26,502 nucleotides of DNA from contig JASJBY010000008.1 of the NCBI GenBank assembly GCA_030066245.1, positions 1 to 26,502 of the forward strand. Reading direction: 5' to 3'. This document shows, in pieces, positions 21,674 to 26,502 of this stretch. The stretch is from Gammaproteobacteria bacterium. GTDB taxonomy: Bacteria; Pseudomonadota; Gammaproteobacteria; JAABTG01. How positions within the stretch are numbered: the stretch's first letter is position 1; every line of letters starts with the position of its first letter. A program made the position numbers and the translations under genes. The notes below the pieces were generated by a model. That model had not been told where the DNA came from. It made no database searches and worked only from the letters and a program-made list of their open reading frames with translations.

Positions 21674-22471
21674 ATGAGCAACGCCGGAAGCATCGATACA
21701 CTGCTGGAGATCATGGCGAAGCTACGTGACCCGACGCGTGGCTGCCCTTGGGACCTGGAGCAGGATTTCCACAGTATTCTGCCCCACACTCTGGAGGAGG
21801 CCTATGAGGTAGCCGAGGCCATCGAGCGGGGCGACCCGGGGGATCTGCGAGACGAACTCGGCGATCTGCTGTTTCAGGTGGTCTTCCACGCCCGAATGGC
21901 GGAAGAGCTCGGCCACTTCGATTTTCACGACGTAGTGCGCAGCGTGGCGAGGAAGCTGGTCCGCCGCCATCCCCACGTGTTCGGGGATGAACGGGTGGAA
22001 TCGGCTGAACAACAGACGCGGGCATGGGAAGCCCACAAGGAGAGGGAGCGTCGCGCCAGGTCACGGGATCCGGCAGCCCACAGTCACTTGGACGGGATCA
22101 GCGTGTCGCTGCCGGCGCTGACCCGTGCCTTAAAGCTGCAACGCCGGGCGGCGCGGGTAGGCTTCGACTGGTCGAGCCTGGATGGCGTGCTGGAGAAGAT
22201 TGACGAGGAGCTAGACGAGCTGAAGACGGCCCTATCGGCATCGGATCCGCAGCAGCCCTTCCACGAGCTGGGCGATTTGCTGTTCAGCTGCGTTAACCTG
22301 GCCCGTCACCTAGACAAGGAACCGGAGACGGTGCTGCGAGCTGCCAATTCGCGCTTCGAGGAACGCTTTCGGCGCATGGAAGCCCTCCTGCAATCCCGGG
22401 GCATGTCGGTGGCACAGGCCGACGCCGCGGAACTGGATGCCGCCTGGGAGGAAATCAAGACTGAGACTTAG
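21674..22471 (+). CDS. mazG: Nucleoside triphosphate pyrophosphohydrolase MazG
   Basis: Hydrolyses nucleoside triphosphates to monophosphates plus pyrophosphate; it is a house-cleaning enzyme that in E. coli also affects ppGpp-linked stress survival. The 265-residue protein has two MazG domains. The first has CPWDLEQDFHSI, HTLEEAYEVAEAI and DLRDELGDLLFQVVFHARMAEE, giving the metal-binding EExxE and ExxD residues. The second has VLEKIDEELDELKTAL and HELGDLLFSCVNLARHL. The ATG at 21674 has no proper ribosome binding site, consistent with re-initiation after the upstream stop at 21666. Its TAG stop (22469-22471) borrows TA from a mobile-element target site and G from the element itself. Confidence 0.95.
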   Translation: MSNAGSIDTLLEIMAKLRDPTRGCPWDLEQDFHSILPHTLEEAYEVAEAIERGDPGDLRDELGDLLFQVVFHARMAEELGHFDFHDVVRSVARKLVRRHPHVFGDERVESAEQQTRAWEAHKERERRARSRDPAAHSHLDGISVSLPALTRALKLQRRAARVGFDWSSLDGVLEKIDEELDELKTALSASDPQQPFHELGDLLFSCVNLARHLDKEPETVLRAANSRFEERFRRMEALLQSRGMSVAQADAAELDAAWEEIKTET

Positions 22472-22734
22472 TACTCCGTCACAGTGGTTTTGATGGTTTC
22501 AGAGCGCCCCAGCTGGGCTAATGCAAGGCGCAGTCTGCAGGGAATGGCAAGCCCTTGCCAAGGACTGCAACGCCGCAGTGGCCCAGCCGGGGCGCTCCCT
22601 TCGGGCAAGGCGCGAAGCGGCCATCTGCGTTGTTGCGCTCACTTGGATTAGCACGGCTAGTCCGGCGCTCGCGCGCCTAGCCGCTGACCGCTTCTCGCCT
22701 TGATGAAAGCGTCAAAACCACTGTGACGGAGTAC
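22471..22734. mobile_element. 264 bp MITE with TA target duplication between mazG and mlaA
   Basis: The ends are perfect 23 bp inverted repeats beginning GTACTCCGTCACAGTGG (left end at 22471, right end at 22734), with weaker pairing continuing to about 31 bp. TA stands on each side (22469-22470 and 22735-22736). There is no transposase. The TA duplication points to mobilisation by an IS630/Tc1-mariner-type transposase from elsewhere in the genome. Inside is a nested set of hairpins. The element supplies the last base of the stop codons of both flanking convergent genes. Confidence 0.88.
22502..22597. other. Nested hairpins inside the MITE
   Basis: GAGCGCCCCAGCTGGGC (22502-22518) pairs with 22581-22597 at 16 of 17 positions. 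Within it, GCAGTC (22530-22535) pairs with GACTGC (22563-22568), and TGGCAAG (22545-22551) pairs with CTTGCCA (22554-22560). Such a cruciform could act as a bidirectional transcript end for the convergent genes. Confidence 0.7.
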
Positions 22735-23540
22735 TAGCCCGCGGCGGCTTCATCCTCGTCTTCCGGCGACTCTTCCTCGTCCAACTCATCCAACTCGTCC
22801 TCGAAAAGCTCCTCGTCGAACTCTTCTTCCGGCGGGTTGCCATCGTAGATAAGATATTCACGCCGCTGAAGATAGGCATCCCGGATAAAGGTGTACTCAT
22901 CCAGGGCAGCGGTATCCACGATGGTCGAGGCCGAGAGCAAGTCGGCTCGTATGTCGATGTACTTGACGGCAGCCACGGCGAGACGTTGCCTGAAGCTGAG
23001 GTCGGTGTAGTTGAGGGGGTCGAACAGGAACCAGTCGGGGATCAGGCCGATGGCGTCGCGCGCTGTGTGCGGACCCAGTATAGGGAGCACCAGATAGGGC
23101 CCTGGCGTGTAGCCCCAGCGACCGAGGGTCTGACCGAAATCCTCGTTGTGCTTCGGAAGGTCCAAGTGGGTGGCCACATCTATGAAGCCCAGGAGACCTA
23201 CCGTGCTGTTCCACACCAGACGGGAGAAATCCGACACGGCTTCCTGGGGCTTCCCCTGGAGGATCTGGTTGGCCAGCACCACCACGTCATCCAGATTGTT
23301 GAAGAAATTGGTGATGCCCCGGTCGAGGAAGTCAGGGGTGATGGCCTGATAGCCGGTCGCGATGGGCTTGATCAGGGTTTCGTCGGCGGTCTTGTTGAAA
23401 CCGTAGACGGCCCGGTTGAAGCCCTCCCAGGGGTCACTCTCAACCGGGGGGGCACTGGTGGTTGCGCAGCCCGTGAGCAATGCGCTGGCTCCGAGCAGCA
23501 AGAACCGTGCTGGTCGCCAAAGGCGGTCGATCGCGAGCAT
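22734..23540 (-). CDS. mlaA: Outer-membrane lipoprotein MlaA (VacJ)
   Basis: The outer-membrane component of the Mla pathway, which removes mislocalised phospholipids from the outer leaflet and passes them to the MlaC shuttle. The lipobox is LLTGC with C25 as the lipidated cysteine, followed by Ala, so the outer membrane is its destination. The MlaA core is clear: DPWEGFNRAVYGFNKTADETLIKPIATGY, ITNFFNNLDDVVVLANQILQGK, STVGLLGFIDVATHLDLPKHNEDFGQTLGRWG, GPYLVLPILGPHTARDAIG. After YLIYDG the protein ends with an unusual acidic tail of about 33 residues (runs of Glu/Asp, ending EDEDEAAAG). GGGGGA precedes the ATG. The stop codon is built from the MITE junction. The mlaFEDCB genes are not in the window. 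Confidence 0.95.
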   Translation of the reverse strand: MLAIDRLWRPARFLLLGASALLTGCATTSAPPVESDPWEGFNRAVYGFNKTADETLIKPIATGYQAITPDFLDRGITNFFNNLDDVVVLANQILQGKPQEAVSDFSRLVWNSTVGLLGFIDVATHLDLPKHNEDFGQTLGRWGYTPGPYLVLPILGPHTARDAIGLIPDWFLFDPLNYTDLSFRQRLAVAAVKYIDIRADLLSASTIVDTAALDEYTFIRDAYLQRREYLIYDGNPPEEEFDEELFEDELDELDEEESPEDEDEAAAG

Positions 23541-23978
23541 CGGAGTCCCCCCTTGTGCGACTCGTGCGTTAGTCTAGCGGGCGGCGCGTGATTGTCGGCG
23601 CCGGCGGCTAATGCGCTACGGCCACGCATGAGCGAAGCGTCCAGCCGTGAAGGACGTAGCACGCAGCAACTTTCCGGCGCGCCGTTCATCGCCGCGCCAA
23701 TTATGCCTCGCCAGGCTAACGAAGACAAAACAGGGAGACCATACAGGTGGGTGGGCGCGGCCCGCGGGCACGTGGCAATGTGGCGGCGGTCTGAAGGCGC
23801 GCCGTGGTTCCTTGGAGGAGGACCCGCCTGAGCTTCGCAGCTCCTGCCGGCATGTCAAGCGACCTGTCAGCGGCCGGGCCGCGTCCGGCGCCACCGGATA
23901 CAGCTGCGTGTCCCGGAGATGATGGGCGTCCGGTCGCATCCCTGCGATACCGGCCCCGTGTCGCGCCCGTTCACGGCG
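23541..23978. other. 438 bp gene-free spacer between mlaA and ppk2
   Basis: Both flanking genes are on the minus strand and point leftwards. Apart from the mlaA promoter candidate I see no gene, terminator with a T-run or repeat shared with the rest of the window. Open frames here are short and Arg/Pro-rich. Confidence 0.45.
23571..23598 (-). promoter_or_regulatory. Possible sigma70 promoter for mlaA
   Basis: Read on the minus strand, CCGACA (23593-23598) and TAGACT (23571-23576) are separated by 16 bp and lie about 30 bp before the mlaA start. Each hexamer matches four of six consensus bases. Prediction only. Confidence 0.3.
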
Positions 23979-24881
23979 TCAGTCGGTGAAGTGGCCGATC
24001 CTCATGCGCTGGGCTTCCATGAGCTCTATCTCGCGGGAGCCCGAGATAACCACCTCCGGATCGGGTATGAAGTCCAGCTCCGTATCCCGGTTATCGTAAT
24101 CCATGGAGTTGAGCACCACCTTCATGGCGTTCAGCCGCGCCTTGTGCTTGTCCACCGAACGGATGATGGTCCAGGGAGTTTCGGCCGTGTGGCTGTGCCT
24201 GAGCATCTCGTATTTCATGCTGGTGAACTCGTCCCAGCGGTCCTGGGCCTGGACGTCCACCTCGCTCAGTTTCCACTGCCGCAGTGGGTCGGTCTTGCGC
24301 CGCTCGAATCGTCTCGCCTGCTCTTCCTTGGTGACGCTGAAGTAAAGCTTGATCAGCACGGTACCCTGGCGGACCAGGTCGCGCTCGAAGCCGCGCACGC
24401 CGATCTTGAAATTCTCGTATTCCTGTGGCGAGCAGAATCCAAACACGGGCTCCACCATGGCTCGGTTGTACCAGCTGCGGTCGAACATCACTATCTCGCC
24501 GCCGCGCGGAAACTGGGTCACGTATTTCTGGAAAAACCACTGGGTACGCTGGTCGTCGGTGGGCTTGCCGAGGGCCACCACCCGATAGTGCTTCTCGTTC
24601 ATGTACCGGCTCATGCGCCGGATGGTGCCGCCCTTGCCGGCTGCATCCCGGCCCTCGAACAGGATGATCATGCGGATGCCGTCTCTCTCCAGGCGTTGCT
24701 GCAGCTTCAGCAACTCGGCCTGGTAAGGCTTGAGCTGTACTTCCTGGCGCCTTCTCTGGACCGCTTTCTTCTGCTCTTTCTTGAACCGTTCCAGGTCTTC
24801 TCTGAGACGCTGGTTCTCATCGATGAGATCATCGAGCCGCACCTCTTGACCGTTCACTTCGATAAGCTCTGGATTGTTCAC
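23979..24881 (-). CDS. ppk2: Polyphosphate kinase 2
   Basis: Uses polyphosphate to phosphorylate nucleotides (or the reverse). The 300-residue single-domain protein looks like the class that converts NDPs to NTPs. An N-terminal coiled-coil (LIDENQRLREDLERFKKEQKK) precedes the kinase domain. Walker A is GRDAAGKGG (G77-G85). The lid and substrate elements are YRVVALGKPTDDQRTQWFFQKY and the second motif FDRSWYNRA; KLYFSVTKEEQARRFERR follows. The start is GTG at 24881, because AAGGAGG stands seven bases upstream; an in-frame TTG at 24905 lies before that Shine-Dalgarno. It is monocistronic here and divergent from the FIST gene, with a spacer of about 220 bp. Confidence 0.95.
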   Translation of the reverse strand: MNNPELIEVNGQEVRLDDLIDENQRLREDLERFKKEQKKAVQRRRQEVQLKPYQAELLKLQQRLERDGIRMIILFEGRDAAGKGGTIRRMSRYMNEKHYRVVALGKPTDDQRTQWFFQKYVTQFPRGGEIVMFDRSWYNRAMVEPVFGFCSPQEYENFKIGVRGFERDLVRQGTVLIKLYFSVTKEEQARRFERRKTDPLRQWKLSEVDVQAQDRWDEFTSMKYEMLRHSHTAETPWTIIRSVDKHKARLNAMKVVLNSMDYDNRDTELDFIPDPEVVISGSREIELMEAQRMRIGHFTD

Positions 24882-25105
24882 GGTTTCCCCTCCTTCGGTG
24901 GGCAATTGCGTGCGTTAGGACGGCCCATTATAAACCCCTACGAGCCGTAAGTGTTCAGATTTTCTGCTCATGGTCACCGGCGTCACATTGGTCGCGGCCT
25001 GGTCTGCAGTCCGGGCGCTGGCCCTGGAGCCCAGCGCCGGGCGGGCGCGCCGGGATGGCTTCTTGCTACCATGGTCGCGGCATTATCGACTGTAAGGAGC
25101 CGCTA

Positions 25106-26224
25106 TTGAAACCCTTTCACTACGCCCACGCAGCAGCCAGCGACTGGCGGCAAGCCACCGAATCCTGTATTGAGCAGCTAGGCTCGGTGCCTGAGACCGC
25201 CAGCCTCGGGTTTCTATATGTGACCGACGCCCTGAGCCCGCATCTGGGCGACATTCTGAAACACTTGCGGCAGCGGACGCCGGTGCTGCACTGGGTCGGC
25301 AGCGTTGGCATCGGCATCTGTGCCACGGGCGTCGAGTATTACGAAGAGCCGGCGCTTGCCATCATGCTGGGCGAGTTTGGAGCGAATTCATTCCGCGTGT
25401 TCTCCGGGGTGACCACTGACATTCAAGCGCTCGACACCAGTCACGGGGCGTGGATTCGAGAGCATCAGCCTTATTTCGGCGTTGTGCATGCCGATCCTCG
25501 CAACCACCGCACCGAAGTCCTGGTGGAGGAGCTGTGCGAGTCGCTACAGACGGGGTTCCTGGTGGGAGGGTTGGCGAGCTCCAGGGAAGCCTTCCGGCAG
25601 GTGGCCGACGAGGTCACGGAGGGCGGCCTGTCGGGAGTCCTGTTCTCCAGCTCAGTCTCGGTCAGCACCCGCCTGACGCAGGGGTGCTCGCCGATTGGCC
25701 CGCTTCGCCAAATCACCGGGGGTGAGAGAAACGTGATCGCTGCGCTTGATGGACGCCCGGCGGTGGAGGTGTTCAAAGAAGACATCGGTGAGGTCCTGGC
25801 CAGGGATCTGTCGCGGACCGCCGGCTATATATTCGCAGGCCTTCCTGTGGAAGGATCTGACACTGGAGACTACTTGGTACGCAACCTGGTGGGCATCGAG
25901 CCGGAAAAGGGCTATGTCGCCATCGGAGAGCTCATCGAGCCCGGGCAGCGGCTCATGTTCTGCAGACGAGATGCCGAGACTGCCCGCGAGGATCTATTCC
26001 GGATGCTCGGAGAGTTGCGGGAATCGATGCCCGAAACCCCCCGGGGCGGCCTGTACTTCTCATGTCTGGGACGGGGGACGGGTCTGTTCGGCCCCGACTC
26101 CGCGGAGCTTAAAATCGTGCAGGAGGTCTTCGGCGAGCTGCCGGTCGTCGGCTTCTATGCCAACGGGGAGATCTCTCACGACCGGCTCTACGGCTACACC
26201 GGGGTGCTGACACTGTTTCTTTGA
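25106..26224 (+). CDS. FIST-domain sensor-like protein
   Basis: A 372-residue protein with FIST_N and FIST_C domains, predicted to sense small ligands such as amino acids. Supporting features are the start KPFHYAHAAASDWRQATESC, LHWVGSVGIGICATG, LVEELCESLQTGFLVGGLAS and GVLFSSSVSVSTRLTQGCSPIGP in the first domain. In the second they are YLVRNLVGIEPEKGYVAIGELIEPGQRLMFCRRD, GGLYFSCLGRG and the final PVVGFYANGEI. No output domain (kinase, GGDEF, MCP) is fused, so it would signal through a partner. The start is a rare TTG at 25106: AAGGAG stands six bases upstream and homologues begin with a similar xFxYAHA motif. An ATG at 25055 lies upstream of that Shine-Dalgarno. It is convergent with folE2. 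Confidence 0.88.
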   Translation: MKPFHYAHAAASDWRQATESCIEQLGSVPETASLGFLYVTDALSPHLGDILKHLRQRTPVLHWVGSVGIGICATGVEYYEEPALAIMLGEFGANSFRVFSGVTTDIQALDTSHGAWIREHQPYFGVVHADPRNHRTEVLVEELCESLQTGFLVGGLASSREAFRQVADEVTEGGLSGVLFSSSVSVSTRLTQGCSPIGPLRQITGGERNVIAALDGRPAVEVFKEDIGEVLARDLSRTAGYIFAGLPVEGSDTGDYLVRNLVGIEPEKGYVAIGELIEPGQRLMFCRRDAETAREDLFRMLGELRESMPETPRGGLYFSCLGRGTGLFGPDSAELKIVQEVFGELPVVGFYANGEISHDRLYGYTGVLTLFL

Positions 26225-26271
26225 TGGCCGGTACGCCGTCGCCAGCAGGCTCTTATCCTGTCCAATTGGGC

Positions 26272-26502
26272 TTAGTCCTCATCCTTGTCTCGCTCGATGA
26301 GAGCATAGGCCGAGTGATTGTGGATTGACTCGAAGTTCTCCGACTCCACCGTGTAGGCTGCGACGCGCTCGTCGTTGTTCAGCTGTGCGGCCACGTCACG
26401 CACCATGTCCTCGACAAATTTCGGATTATCGTAGGCACGCTCGGTCACGTACTTCTCGTCTGGGCGTTTGAGAAGACCGAACAGCTCGCAGGACGCCTGT
26501 CC
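26272..26502 (-). CDS. folE2: GTP cyclohydrolase FolE2, C-terminal part
   Basis: The 76-codon C-terminal end of a gene whose start is beyond the right edge. The visible protein begins GQASCELFGLLKRPDEKYV and continues TERAYDNPKFVEDMVRDVAAQL, then VESENFESIHNHSAYALIERD and stops. The CELFGLLKRPDEKYVTE and NPKFVEDMVRDV segments and the NHSAYA end are typical of the type IB cyclohydrolase FolE2, which makes dihydroneopterin triphosphate for folate and queuosine and works with metals other than zinc. It is often zinc-limitation induced, but no control region is visible here. The TAA stop is 47 bp from the convergent FIST stop. Confidence 0.92.
   Translation of the reverse strand, partial: GQASCELFGLLKRPDEKYVTERAYDNPKFVEDMVRDVAAQLNNDERVAAYTVESENFESIHNHSAYALIERDKDED

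Noticed and set aside
22471..22734. The possibility that the hairpin element between mazG and mlaA is an integron attC site.
   Set aside because: Its 23 bp perfect ends, TA duplication and lack of the attC core sites fit a MITE instead; no integrase or cassette genes are nearby.
23919..24950. A 343-codon plus-strand frame opposite ppk2.
   Set aside because: Antisense of the clear ppk2 gene; His/Leu/Val-rich shadow with no motif or ribosome binding site.

Overview
This 26.5 kb window is GC-rich (low-to-mid 60s percent by eye) chromosomal DNA of a gammaproteobacterium. The gene content (mlaA, slt, mazG, an ADP-ribose pyrophosphatase of the NudF type next to a DUF1249/YqiB-type gene, a YgdD-type DUF423 protein, FolE2, and DUF6394 paired with a K+ channel) fits the Chromatiales/Ectothiorhodospiraceae-like gammaproteobacteria best. 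That placement is an inference from gene content and style, not from a marker gene. No rRNA, tRNA, CRISPR array, prophage or intact transposase gene was seen.

Layout. 1-3.5 kb: a minus-strand run holding the N-terminal part of a DUF423 membrane protein (running off the left edge), a periplasmic DUF3365 c-type haem protein, a DUF1269-like glycine-rich membrane protein, a thioredoxin-fold redoxin (CNHC) and a conserved gene of unknown function. A short plus-strand unknown gene is divergent to the last. 3.5-4.1 kb is non-coding. 4.1-6.9 kb: gpmI and a dihydroorotate-dehydrogenase-like flavoprotein. 6.9-7.7 kb: intergenic, with a 356 bp transposase-less element. 7.7-10.3 kb: a PilZ protein, a convergent patatin-like phospholipase, and a secreted Pro/Gly/Met-rich protein closed by a strong intrinsic terminator. 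10.5-13.8 kb: an exported protein-isoaspartate methyltransferase that overlaps (TGATG) a large polytopic spermidine-synthase-like protein. 14.1-16.2 kb: DUF6394 plus a two-RCK potassium channel, 2 bp apart. 16.2-20.9 kb: DUF1249, NudF-like Nudix hydrolase, a putative molybdenum-carrier (SLOG-like) protein, thioredoxin, an unknown small protein and Slt lytic transglycosylase. 21.3-26.5 kb: an unknown gene coupled to mazG, a 264 bp MITE, mlaA, ppk2, a FIST sensor-like protein and the C-terminal end of folE2.

Most genes are housekeeping: glycolysis, cell-wall turnover, outer-membrane lipid asymmetry, nucleotide sanitation, redox, polyphosphate and folate/queuosine precursor supply. The unusual content is mainly in the spacers. 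There is a MITE with TA target duplication inserted exactly where the stop codons of mazG and mlaA overlapped, damaging neither gene. There is a 356 bp CTAG-bounded element with three internal hairpins, plus a solo copy of its right end 9 kb away. There is also a dispersed repeat of about 142 bp present at two loci, one of which carries a shorter inverted partner in a BIME-like arrangement. The most unusual protein-level arrangement is the translationally coupled pair of an exported isoaspartyl methyltransferase and a membrane aminopropyltransferase-like protein.
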